Positions 40,187-50,061 of a DNA stretch of 64,000 nt are shown in pieces. The notes beneath the pieces are model-generated. The model saw nothing but the letters and a program-made list of their open reading frames with translations, was not told where the DNA came from and searched no databases. This stretch comes from Loripinus fragilis (taxonomy: Eukaryota; Mollusca; Bivalvia; Lucinida; Lucinidae). The stretch lies in the NCBI GenBank assembly GCA_964019695.1, contig OZ026524.1:15492309-15556308 (forward strand), read 5' to 3'. Every line of letters begins with the position of its first letter. The first letter of the stretch is position 1. The translations under genes and the position numbers were made by a program.

Positions 40187-40781
40187 CTGACGGGCTTTAA
40201 AAACGCTGCATTAGGGTAGCAGCTTTAATGTATGTTTAAAAAAAACATGTAAAGCAATCAATTTGGTTGTATATTAAAGAGTGTGCGTTTATGAGTAACA
40301 CATGAAAATTTTGTCCACTGCAAATTAATTTAAAGCATTTAAAAATAAATTCTTTGAGATAGGGGTCAAATCATTCATTTGACAAAATTTTATCAGTGAA
40401 AGATCCCCTATTTCTTCATATCAAGAAACACCAGAAGCATCAAATGTGTGTCATGAACTTTGTAAGTCATCGAGGAATGGCTTTCATTTTGATTGGCAGG
40501 TCTGTGCTACAACAGTTCTGCTTTTTTGAAGTTAATCTGTGTGTACCCGTTCATTCGATGACTTAAAAACTCTGCTATTTAAGAAATGTTTCAGTGACTT
40601 AAATTTTACTAAACAATAATGTCGTCGAGTTTAGTTGTACAATTAAAACTTAATAACTTATAAGTGTTGACTGAAGAAGTCACTTCACGATGACCTCATC
40701 GAAGCAAAGAAAGTTTACATTCAACTGTCTTTTGTAAGATATAGCAGGAAGTTGTTAGTGTAGCGTTTTAAAGCCCGTCAG
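40187..40781. mobile_element. 595-bp MITE with 20-bp TIRs and TATA target-site duplication
   Basis: The left end CTGACGGGCTTTAAAAACGC and the inverted right end CTGACGGGCTTTAAAACGCT match over about 20 bp with one extra A. The element is flanked by TATA at 40183-40186 and 40782-40785. Removing it restores an uninterrupted tandem unit (ACTTACAAAG, TATA, TTTGATTG, then GACTATAGTGTGATGATG), which supports real insertion. There is no transposase. Confidence 0.85.
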
Positions 40782-40932
40782 TATATTTGATTGTGTATAT
40801 GACTATAGTGTGATGATGCATGTATAGTTATGAGGTTGTCATCAGTTGTAGAGGAGTAATTGCCCTTTGTTTGCCTAATTTTTAATGCCTTTTTTCGTCC
40901 TCAGTCATAACTTAGTAAGCCCTTCGATAGCC

Positions 40933-41160
40933 TTAACCCATTTAAGCCGAATGGAATTTCCCACTATTATCAATTTGGCCGGTCCGTTTCCGTTTAAAGG
41001 GTTGTACAGTGGTATTGACATTTTTAATCAAATTTCAATTGAATATTCTGTAAGCAAACAGTGGAGACCCTGATCAGACGCCACGTTATGTGGCGTCTGA
41101 TTTGGGTCTGCATTGTTTGCCTATGTCCCACAAAAAGGACGCTAGGCTTATGCGGGTTAA
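40933..41160 (-). mobile_element. Palindrome-centred repeat, copy A (228 bp)
   Basis: The ends are inverted: TTAACCCATTTAAGCC at left and TTAACCCGCATAAGCC as the complement of the right end. In the middle, TCAGACGCCAC (41074-41084) pairs with GTGGCGTCTGA (41090-41100) across a 5-nt loop. Outside that, AGACCC/GGGTCT and GCAAACAGTG/CATTGTTTGC extend the stem to about 35 bp. Copy B at 63347-63576 is the same element in the other orientation. Confidence 0.8.
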
Positions 41161-41642
41161 TATCAATGAATTTGTCCATTTAGAGCCATAACCTGGTAAC
41201 CAATGTATAGAATTTAATAAAACTTACAGTTATAATAAATAATGGCAATGATATAGTGAGGCACAGTAAAAATTGTCACAATGGTTTCATACAGGAGTAA
41301 AAGCCTTTTGATTGCCTACATCCATACAGTGCCATAACTTTGTTAGGAATAGATAGATTCTCATGAAACTGAAATGAATATGAAGTGAAGTGATGCACAT
41401 GAAGTTTTATCAGAATTTCCTTAGCTTTACAGGAGTTATTGCTCTTTGATTGCCTTAATTTCAATGACTGTGTCTATATAGAGTCATAGCTTTGTAAGGG
41501 ATGAATTGATTTTCATAAAAATAATGCTAAACATGTAACACCATGGTGTGGTTGTACTTGTGCAGTTTCATCAAATTATTGACCTTTTCTTGAATTTGTG
41601 TTTTCAGAGCCATAACATTTTTATGGTTGAACATAATGATTA

Positions 41643-42108
41643 CAGTCAAAACTCTTTATAACGTCACTCGTTATAACAGAATAATCAATATCCGACATAA
41701 AATTGCTGGGAACGGTTCTGTTTCCATAAAAATTCCCTCTTTATAACAGAATATTCACTTAACCACACCGACAGTAACTTTTGGGAACAGATATACAATT
41801 TCTATTGAAAATAAATTCATTAAAACAGAATTTTTACCATGGTGATCAGAACAAGGGCTTTTTGCATGAACAGGTTTCTGTCTCACTTGATAAATGGGAT
41901 GCTTTGTGCATTTTGATGCAATATGAAATTTAACTGATGTATACATTTCGAATAATAGCATTTTAATTCATTTGTATAATATTTTCTTTTACCAAATGAT
42001 TATAATGTGGAAATCTGGTAATGGTCGGAATTTCTTTATAACAGCAAATTCACTTTAACGTCAAAGATAGCTTGGAACAAATAGTGTCGTTATAAAGAGG
42101 GTTGACTG
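41643..42108. mobile_element. 466-bp pogo/Tc1-like MITE with TA duplication
   Basis: The left end CAGTCAAAACTCTTTATAAC and the inverted right end CAGTCAACCCTCTTTATAAC agree at 18 of 20 positions, and the agreement continues through CG(T/A)CACT. TA flanks both sides (41641-41642 and 42109-42110). Sub-terminal copies of CTTTATAACAGAATATTCAC occur inside. CAGT ends with TA duplications are typical of the Tc1/mariner/pogo group. It has no transposase and is non-autonomous. Confidence 0.88.
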
Positions 42109-42297
42109 TATTTACATGTGTATGGTGGAACGTTTGAAGTTTTGTCAGAATTTCTTCCATTGCCCCGGATTTGCTTATTTTTGCGAGAATTCGGGGCAAA
42201 ATAACAAACCATTGCAAAAAATAAATAAATTCGTTGTCGAATTTGCTTGTTTCATTATGCACGCAACGTCGTTATGGGCGTCATTAAATAACGTAAA

Positions 42298-42500
42298 CCG
42301 CGGTGGTGTAGTGGATAAGCCTTGTGCCTTGTAAACCAAGGGTCGCAGGTTCGATTCCCGGATTCTTCAGAACCACTTTCGGTTGAGCCTTCAGGTGCTC
42401 CCGTCATAAAATACACACACAAATAATAAACCCTCCCGGCCGGGTACGGATTACTACCCAGGGAAAGCCATAAACAGTAAACAACGTTACTAAATATGTC
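42298..42500 (+). mobile_element. tRNA-derived SINE
   Basis: The head has a pol III A box, TGGTGTAGTGG (42304-42314), and a B box, GGTTCGATTCC (42348-42358), at tRNA spacing. The CTTGTAAACCA stretch recalls a threonine tRNA anticodon arm, but the stem does not fold properly, so this is not a functional tRNA. A body of about 140 bp follows with CCCGGCCGGGTACGGATTAC. Ends are approximate and target duplications are not certain. Confidence 0.7.
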
Positions 42501-43290
42501 AGCCCAGTTCAAGTTCCACCTTTATGGACGCGTTAAATTCCAGTTTAGAGTTGTTGAGAGATACTTGTCATTTTTATTCAAATCATTATTTTTTATAAAA
42601 ACAATTTCGACCGAATAGTTAAGACGTTGAAAGCGGGTCTATGCACTGCTTGCCATAGAAAGGACGCTCTATGCTAATATGGGTTTATATGGTATCGATT
42701 GTGATAATGGGCTAAATTGAGTTTCCACGTTAAATAAGGAAGTGCGACACGCCCATCTTATTTAAATTGTAAAGACACAGTTTGAGACATATGCCATTCT
42801 AACATTTAAACCTATTACCCTTTCATATGAAATCCTCTCAACTTCTCATAAATATTTCTATTTTCGATTGTTAAAACCAACACTTGGCTTATATCTTAAC
42901 AAAATGAATTTCCGGAACCGGAATGCAATTCTGGGTACCGGAAGTGGAATCGAATCACCTAATGACTGCCGGCAATACAATAACAATTTGAAGATGATCG
43001 ATATTGAATGTATTTAACGGAAAATGTGATCGCCCAACGATTTGTAACAATGCGCCTCACGAAGCCGGTTCATTGCATTTGGTTTCTACGGTTAAAGCTG
43101 ATTAGTCTTCATGCGGGTTCCTGAGGCATTTTATTATATAGAGTACGCACTCATAAGGGGGTCTGGTATGGGGCTGGGGGTTAGGCCCTGGCGGAAAATG
43201 GTTTTAGGAGCATTTCAAAGGGCTAAAATGAGCCCTCAATACACGCAACTAAGCACTATTAGCCGCATTTTTCTTCCAAAACTTAAATTA
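42501..43290. other. Intergenic with a fragment of the palindrome-centred family
   Basis: At 42634-42690, GCGGGTCTATGCACTGCTTG followed by CCATAGAAAGGACGCT and CTAATATGGGTT matches the outer part of copy A without its palindrome. The rest shows nothing recognisable. Confidence 0.4.
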
Positions 43291-43294
43291 AATA

Positions 43295-43705
43295 CAGTAA
43301 AACCTGTCTTCAGCGGCCACTCAAAATTGGTTTTCAAGACCGATTATCGCTTAATGCAGGTCGAAAGTATTGCAGAATGCTCGAATGGGAGCCAATGAAA
43401 TCAAGGCTCCTTATCAAGCGGGGTTAGAGGTCTTAATTTTATCCGAGTCTTGGCAAACTAAAACTAGTGGCTGGACACTAATGGTTCGCAAGCAAACCAC
43501 CATTCGACTGGTTTTTCGTTGGCGTTTTAAAATAGCGGTTCAAAAGTGTATGCCGGCTGGGTTAATCGATACTTTGTGTGTTGTGAACAGTGAATGCTCT
43601 TACGAGGCTGCGCATTTGCACAAGCTCACAGGAGCCTTCGTTGCTGGACAATTAAAAAACTCACTCTGTTTAATATATTACAGGTTCATTTAAATGAAGA
43701 CATGC
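43295..43705 (+). repeat. Repeat-derived segment starting with a pogo-like end
   Basis: TA then CAGTAAAACCTGTCTTCAGC at 43293 has the shape of a pogo-like terminus. The overlapping frames contain LVFKTDYRLMQV and SIAECS, strings I remember as common in repeat-derived predicted proteins of invertebrates (from memory, not checked). No matching right end is seen. Confidence 0.4.
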
Positions 43706-44040
43706 TGGCTCAATCGATTATAGGGTCATGTATGTGAAGACTTACAATCTCAAATACTGGCTCAATCGATTATAGGGTCATGTATGTGAAGACTTACAAT
43801 CTCAAATACTGGCTCAATCGATTATAGGGTCATGTATGTCAAGACTTACAATCTCAAATACTGGCTCAATCGATTATAGGGTCATGTATGTGAAGACTTA
43901 CAATCTCAAATACTGGCTCAATCGATTATAGGGTCATGTATGTGAAGACTTACAATCTCAAATACTGGCTCAATCGATTATAGGGTCATGTATGTGAAGA
44001 CTGTTACAATTTCAAATACTGGCTCAATCGATTATAGGGC
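43706..44040 (+). repeat. 52-bp minisatellite, about 6.4 copies
   Basis: TGGCTCAATCGATTATAGGG starts at 43706, 43758, 43810, 43862, 43914, 43966 and 44020. The first five periods are exactly 52 bp and the last is 54 bp. Units are almost identical. The AATCGATT palindrome lies in each unit. Confidence 0.95.
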
Positions 44041-44079
44041 CGTAAATGTAATCAATGTTGAAATCAGGCCAATACTTAC

Positions 44080-44114
44080 CTTCTACTAAAACGCCCTCGA
44101 CCCGAGCCATGCAT
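44080..44114 (-). other. Candidate 35-nt internal exon (unconfirmed)
   Basis: On the minus strand a TTTAGCACAG acceptor shape precedes 35 nt ending GAAG and followed by GTAAGTATT, a near-perfect donor (the plus strand reads AATACTTACC). If joined to the candidate at 45082-45147 the frame continues as CMARVEGVLVE. No protein family is recognised and both pieces are short, so chance is quite possible. Confidence 0.2.
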
Positions 44115-45081
44115 CTGTGCTAAACGAATCGGATTGGACGGTGTGAGCATATGATTTGGTAGAGAAATAAGAAAAAATAATTTTAAATTACGCACTCTTA
44201 TCTTCTCTTTTACCACCAAGTACGTATCCCAATCAGCGAAGTCAATTTTACGTGGCGCAGTGCGTTTATCTAGAGTCTATTTTCTGCGGATTCTTTTAAT
44301 TTTATGAAGAAATTGAATAATTAAAAATCGCATAAAACGGTTCGAGTTTTTTTTATTGAATTAAGACTTCCTTAAAATACCCTGTAAATAGTTTGTAAAT
44401 ACTTGAATATGACAGGACATCGTAGCATTTAAAGCATTTTCTATACATGTACTGACAATAAGTTAAATGGTTACTTTGAGCCGCGTGACAAAAAAAAAAT
44501 CTGGCACAAGGTGTGTCTCGATCAATTTTCTCACCATTTATTTCTTTGTTTGCGATTTATGTAAAAATGTAAAAAAATATACAGCAATATTATTGTATAA
44601 ATAATTGAGCCGTGACATGAGATTTCCAACAATGTGGTATGTGCGACCAGCAAAGCCTCAGATCAGCCTGCGCATATGCGCAGTCTGATCAGAGCCTTTG
44701 CTAGATGTTTGAATATTCTATGAGTTGAGTGTTAAGCTACTGACCGAACATCATATGGAGTTTCTAAGCTGAAAAGGAGACTGCACAGGCTCGTCTGAGT
44801 CGACACTTGTCAAAATGCCACATTATTGAAAATCACATGTCGCGGTTCAATTATGATTTAACTTTGTTTTCCATCAGAATTGACAGTAGAAATACGAGTA
44901 TGCAGGGAATTAATATACTTTTATCCACACCTTTCGAACACGCTGAAAACCGTCATTTTCTGTCAACATGAAGATTTAGGCCCAACCATTCTCATTTGCC
45001 GTCAAATTTATACAGCCTTCAGACCCCCGTGAAGCAAAATCACTGGTAAGGAATAAATAAATAACCGCGAAGAAAACGTAC
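44115..45081. other. Intergenic or intronic; contains palindrome copy D
   Basis: Apart from the palindrome at 44649-44702 I see nothing recognisable. Confidence 0.3.
44649..44702. repeat. Palindrome-centred repeat, copy D
   Basis: A loop-less 54-bp palindrome: 24 of 27 positions pair, with GCGCATATGCGC at the tip. The GATCAG...CTGATC stem is shared with the other copies while the tip sequence is different. Confidence 0.7.
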
Positions 45082-45147
45082 CTGGCGAAATAGACGTCAA
45101 GAATGTCACACAAGTCATCTGATGGTGTATAATTGACCAATGCCCAC
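45082..45147 (-). other. Candidate 66-nt (or 37-nt) internal exon (unconfirmed)
   Basis: The minus strand reads an acceptor-like CTCACAG, an open frame with NYTPSDDLCDILDVYFA, and CCAG followed by GTACGT as donor. An alternative acceptor (CATCAG) would start the exon at 45118. The first acceptor is formed by the edge of the minisatellite. The phase fits the candidate at 44080-44114. Unrecognised. Confidence 0.2.
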
Positions 45148-48100
45148 CTGTGAGTCTAAGCTGCTAGATTACCTCTGCATAAGCCCAACTGCTAGATCTG
45201 TTCTGTATAAGACCATCTGTGAGTCGGAGCTGCTAGTTATATTTTGTATAAGGCCACCTGCACGTTATGTTCTATATAACCCCACCTGTGAGCATAAACT
45301 GTGAATCATGTTCTGTATAAACCCACCTGTGCATCTTAGCAGCTATGTATGTTCTGTATAACCCACATATGAGTCTAAGCTGTTAGTTCTGTTCTGTTCC
45401 ACCTGTGAGTTTGAGCTGCCAATTCTGTTCTGTATAAGCCCACCTGTGAGTCTAAGCTGCCAATTCTGTTCTGTATAAGCCCACCTGTGAGTATGAGCTG
45501 CTAGTTATGTTTTGTATAAGCCAACATGTGAGTCTAAGTTGCCAATTATGTTCTGTATAAGCCCAGCTGAGGGTCTGAGCTGCCAATTATGTTCTGTATA
45601 AGCCCATCTGTGAGTCTGAGCTGCCAATTATGTTCTGTATAAGCCCAGCTGTGAGTCTGAGCTGCCAATTATGTTCTGTATAAGCCCAGCTGTGAGTCTG
45701 AGCTGCTAGTTTTGTTATGTATAAGCCCAGCTGTGAGTCTAAGCTGCCAATTCTGTTCTGTATAAGCCCACCTATGAGGAAGAGCTGCTAGTTATGTTTT
45801 GTATAAGCCAACATGTGAGTCTAAGCTGCCAATTCTGTTTTGTATAAGCCCAGCTGTGAGTATGAGCTGCTAGTTATGTTTTGTATAAGCCAACATGTGA
45901 GTCTAAGTTGCCAATTATGTTCTGTATAAGCCCACCTGTGAGTATGAGCTGCTAGTTATGTTTTGTATAAGCCAACATGTGAGTCTAAGTTGCCAATTAT
46001 GTTCTGTATAAGCCCAGCTGTGAGTCTGAGCTGCCAATTATGTTCTGTATAAGCCCAGCTGTGAGTCTGAGCTGCTAGTTATGTTTTGTATAAGCCAACA
46101 TGTGAGTCTAAGTTGCCAATTATGTTCTGTATAAGCCCAGCTGTGAGTATGAGCTGCTAGTTATGTTTTGTATAAGCCAACATGTGAGTCTAAGCTGCCA
46201 ATTCTGTTCTGTATAAGCCCACCTGTGAGTCTGAGCTGCTAGTTATGTTTTGTATAAGCCAACATGTGAGTCAAAGTTGCCAATTATGTTCTGTATAAGC
46301 CCACCTGTGAGTATGAGCTGCTAGTTATGTTTTGTATAAGCAAACATGTGAGTCTAAGCTGCCAATTCTGTTCTGTATAAGCTCACCTGTGAGTCTGAGC
46401 TGCTAGTTATGTTTTGTATAAGCCAACATGTGAGTCTAAGTTGCCAATTATGTTCTGTATAAGCCCAGCTGTGAGTCTGAGCTGCCAATTATGTTCTGTA
46501 TAAGCCCAGCTGTGAGTCTGAGCTGCTAGTTTTGTTATGTATAAGCCCAGCTGTGAGTCTGAGCTGCTAGTTATGTTCTGTATAAGCCCACCCGTGAGTC
46601 TGAGCTGCTAGTTATGTTCTGTATAATCCCACTTGTGAGTCTAAGCTGCCAATTCTGTTTTGTATAAGACCACCTGCGAGTCTGAGCTGCTATTTCTGAT
46701 ATCTATAAGCCCATCCGTGAGTCGAAGCTGCAAATTCTGTTCTGTATAAGCCCAGCTGTGAGTATGAGCTGCTAGTTATGTTTTGTATAAGCCCACATGT
46801 GAGTCTAAGTTGCCAATTATGTTCTGTATAAGCCCAGCTGTGAGTCTGAGCTGCCAATTATGTTCTGTATAAGCCGAGCTGTGAGTCTGAGCTGCTAGTT
46901 TTGTTATGTATAAGCCCACCTGTGAGTCTAAGCTGCCAATTCTGTTTTGTATAAGCCCACCCGTGTGTCTGAGCTGCTAGTTATGTTCTGTATAAGCCCA
47001 CTTGTGAGTCTAAGCTGCCAATTCTGTTTTGTATAAGCCCACCTGCGAGTCTGAGCTGCTATTTATGTTATCTATAAGCCCACCTGTGAGTCTAAGCTGC
47101 CAATTCTGTGCTGTGAGTATGAGCTGCTAGTTACGTTTTGTATAAGCCCACATGTGAGTCTAAGTTGCCAATAATGTTCTGTATAAGCCCAGCTGTGAGT
47201 CTGAGCTGCCAATTCTGTTCTGTATAAGCCCAGCTGTGAGTCTGAGCTGCCAATTCTGTTTTGTATAAGCCCACCTGTGAGTCTGAGCTGCTAGTTATGT
47301 TCTGTATAAGCCCACCTGTGAGTCTGAGCTGCCAATTCTGTTTTGTATAAGCCCGACTGCGAGTCTGAGCTGCTATTTCTGTTATCTATAAGCCCACCCG
47401 TAAGTCTAAGCTGCCAATTCTGTTCTGTATAAGCCCACCTGTGAGTCTAAGCTGCCAATTCTGTTTTGTATAAGCCCGCTTGTGGGTCTGAGCCGCCAAT
47501 TCTGTACTGCTTAAGCCCACCTGTGAGTCTGAGCTGCCAATTTTATTCTGTATAAGCCCACCTGTGAGTCAAAGCTGCCAATTCTGTTTTGTATAAGCCC
47601 ACCCGTGAGTCTGAGCTGCTAGTTCTATTCCGCATAAGCCTACCTGTGAGTCAAAGCTGCTAATTCTGTCTTGTGTGTGCCTACCTGTCAGTTTAAGCTG
47701 CTAGTTCTGTTCCGTATAAGCCCGCCTGTGAGTCAAAGCTGCTAATTCTGTCTTGTGTGTGCCTGCCTGTCAGTTTAAGCTGCTAGTTCTGTTTCGTATA
47801 CGCTCGCCTGTGAGTCAAAGCTACTAATTCTGTCTTGTGTGTGCCTACCTGTCAGTTTAAGCTGCTAGTTCTGTCCCGTATAAGTCCGCCTGTGAGTCAA
47901 AGCTGCTAATTCTGTCTTGTGTGTGCCTTCCTGTCAGTTTATGCTGCTAGTTCTGTTCCGTATAAGCCCACCTGTGAGTCAAAGCTGCTAATTCTGTCTT
48001 GTATGAGCCTACCTGTCAGTTTAAGCTGCTAGTTCTGTCCCGTATAAGCCCGCCTGTGAGTCAAAGCTGCTAATTCTGTCTTGTGTGTGCCTACCTGTCA

Positions 48101-48235
48101 GTTTAAGCTCCTAGTTCTGTTTCGTATAAACCCGCCTGTGAGTCAAAGCTGCTAATTCTGTCTTGTATGAGCCTACCTGTCAATTTAAGCTGCTAGTTCT
48201 GTCCCGTATAAGCCCACCTGTGCGTCTTATGACCA
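45125..48235 (+). repeat. 41-bp minisatellite, ~75 units, with 82-bp dimer blocks
   Basis: The basic unit reads about TGTATAAGCCCACCTGTGAG, TCTAAGCTGC, CAATTCTGTTC. It fills 3.1 kb with variants. At the right end (about 47620-48220) two unit types alternate: TGTCAGTTTAAGCTGC recurs at 47686, 47768, 47850, 47932, 48014, 48096 and 48178, exactly 82 bp apart. In the middle another dimer alternates units with AGTATGAGCTGCTAG and AGTCTAAGTTGCC. Edges are degenerate on the left and sharp on the right. Confidence 0.95.
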
Positions 48236-49209
48236 TGTTGAACTGATAAAAAGGAAACCACAGTACAGACACGCTACATACACACATCACACACTCTTCG
48301 CACGAGCACCAATCTTTATCACTTTAATACCATGAAAAAGAAAAGCACGACACGCGTTGAATCCAATATAAAGTAGTCTCCTTTTTCATTTTAATTAGCG
48401 TTATTGCATGCCGATTATTAGCCAATTTAAGAACAGCGTGTCATTTTTATGGCAATTATCAATCCCAACTGAACAAATTGAAAGAACTTATTTGCTTTAA
48501 ACATTTTATCTACAAAACTCATCATGCTAATTTTAATAGCTCGCGCATAAAATGCCTCGTCGGGATTATAAAGGGCAACATTATAATAACATCAAATAAT
48601 TTTTAATAAACTTTCAGAAAAGATATCATTTAATTTTGCCCATTGCTCAGTTTTACATCAATCTAAGCGGGCATTTGGGGATTGAAGTTTTTCAAATTTT
48701 CCTTTCTAAATGCCGAGCCCAGGTAATCATTACCGTTTTACTTAATTAGCCATTAAAAATAGGTTCCCGAGAAAAGGGGCTTTCAGCATAGAAGACCCGA
48801 AGAGATCGAAGAAAGAGGTGGTGCGGACTTTAAATAAGTCCGTAACGCCTCTTTCATTCACTCTCGACGACAAAAGATTCGCCGAATTTCTATAATCTTT
48901 GCTTGGCAAGAGGCGACCACATCAGATGGTGTGCTTGTACAATCTAACGTGGAACCTAACTGTCAAATTCTGTATCAATAACTCTTTTTTCTGGACCAGT
49001 CTCTGTTGTCTTCAGACAAATTACTTAAGGCAATCTGAAACACTTGTTAATATTTTCAATTGAACACAGAGACAAACAAAAAGGGACCTTGCAGCACAGG
49101 ATGGACAGCAAAGTAGCCGGTGAGTTTAATGTAGCTTGGCAACGATTTCTGTAAAGGGGTTTCATATGTATAAAGGTGTAGGGTTCGCTTTTCTGATTGT
49201 ATCTGTTTT
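48236..49209. other. Non-repetitive AT-rich DNA, possible regulatory element
   Basis: This stretch stands out by lacking obvious repeats. It contains several ATTA core sites, including TTTTAATTAGCG near 48391, TACTTAATTAGCC near 48740 and the palindromic GGTAATCATTACC at 48722-48734. Around 48800-48850, GCGGACTTTAAATAAGTCCG forms a short hairpin. No gene is recognised. Confidence 0.35.
48722..48734. promoter_or_regulatory. Palindromic homeodomain-type site GGTAATCATTACC
   Basis: Two TAAT/ATTA half-sites face each other with one base between, inside a 13-bp perfect palindrome. This is the shape of a dimeric homeodomain site. Such sites also occur by chance in AT-rich DNA. Confidence 0.25.
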
Positions 49210-49284
49210 TTCTTAAATATCCCATAAAATGAAATAATTTGGTCTCCTTGAGACCAAATTATTTCATTTTCATAAGATATTTAA
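49210..49284. repeat. Near-perfect palindrome, 21-bp perfect arms extended to ~36 bp
   Basis: 49226-49246 pairs perfectly with 49250-49270 across a 3-nt loop (tip GGTCTC CTT GAGACC). The pairing continues outward with a few mismatches through CTTAAATATCCC and ATAAGATATTTAA. Confidence 0.85.
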
Positions 49285-49365
49285 AAACCGAGGGGGAGGG
49301 GGGGGGTGGAGGGGGTGTCAATCGAACCCCCTGAACCCTCTCTGGCTCTGCCACTGATACAATTT
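49285..49365 (-). repeat. Transposon terminus remnant (CAGTGGCAGAGCCAG type) next to a G-rich run
   Basis: The minus strand from about 49356 reads CAGTGGCAGAGCCAGAGAGG followed by GTTCAGGGGGTTCG, similar in layout to hAT-like ends with CAGTGGCGGATCCAG. The G-rich run lies at 49291-49313. Confidence 0.35.
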
Positions 49366-49409
49366 TAAAGCAAGGAGCTGATCAGAATATTTACAGTAGA
49401 TGGCTTCGC

Positions 49410-49571
49410 GCACACACCCTCGGTAACACCAGGCGTGTCCCAATCCGTACCCATTGCATGAATGAATGCAGTGGGTACAGAATAGTTCACGCCTGGTCTT
49501 ACCGGGCATCCTTATTCAATATAAGGTGGTCCAAGTTCCGTGGTGTTACCGAGGATGTCTCGCACGTCGCG
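49410..49571. repeat. Foldback with ~45-bp arms and a third direct copy
   Basis: 49416-49460 (CTCGGTAACACCAGGCGTG, then CCGTACCCATTGCAT) pairs with 49466-49510 (ATGCAGTGGGTACAG, then TTCACGCCTGGTCTTACCG). A third related stretch, GTGGTGTTACCGAGGATGTC, is at 49540-49560 in the orientation of the second arm. Confidence 0.7.
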
Positions 49572-50061
49572 TAGTCAATCTTGTGTTTGGTTCATTTTTT
49601 CCGGAAGTTAGACACCGGGGACAATCAGATGCCACAAGACACGGTTCACCGACATAATTGAAGACAGTCCATTTCGGACAGTGTTTCGAGGTATGTGAGT
49701 TCGGCCAGCAAAATAAATCTGCCTGCCTGTCTGCTTGTCTGTCTAACTATACGTCCGTATGTCTGCTGTCTGTCACGATCGAGCCGACGATGACATTTGT
49801 TCAGACAGTGAAGTCACCAAGTCAAAGCGCCCAGACTTGGTCAATACAAAGAAAGTATACCCGACAAAAAAGAAAAGCACCAGTTAATAGTTTGATTTTT
49901 TTCTTGTAAACTACTTATAATCTAACAAATTCGTTTATAGAGTTGTGAAGCTAGACAATCAGACAGTTCATTCCTAAAATCTCATTACATTATGTCCATT
50001 CAGTACCTTTTGACGCGTCTCAGAACAAGACAGGGGTCAGTTTTTTTTATTATCACAGTGT
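49572..50061. other. Intergenic; CTG-rich repeat tail
   Basis: At 49706-49752, CCAGCAAAATAAATCTGCCT followed by GCCTGTCTGCTTGTCTGTC matches the tail of the SINE-like piece at 50622-50725. Nothing else is recognised. Confidence 0.35.

Larger units (their letters stand above)
39772..42180 (+). repeat. Diverged ~150-bp tandem repeats interrupted by later insertions
   Basis: A unit with AGCCATAACTTAGTAACCAA, then TGAAACTTATACTGA, then a GTGATGCACGTG-like stretch, then CAGTTNTTGCCCTTTGATTGCC recurs with anchors near 39841, 39988, 40903, 41184, 41331, 41483 and 41608. Three elements were inserted later: 40187-40781, 40933-41160 and 41643-42108. The head has GTCCGCCCGTCCTTCC, as in repeats I associate with bivalve genomes. 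Confidence 0.65.

Noticed and set aside
42304..42360. Functional tRNA-Thr gene
   Set aside because: A and B boxes fit, but the anticodon stem does not pair and no proper acceptor stem closes; it is a SINE head.
43706..44040. CRISPR array
   Set aside because: The repeat is a 52-bp head-to-tail minisatellite with no variable spacers, in eukaryotic DNA.
44071..44080. U1 snRNA 5' end on the plus strand (AATACTTACC)
   Set aside because: Only the donor-complementary string is present; the following U1 sequence is absent. It is better read as a splice-donor-like site on the minus strand.
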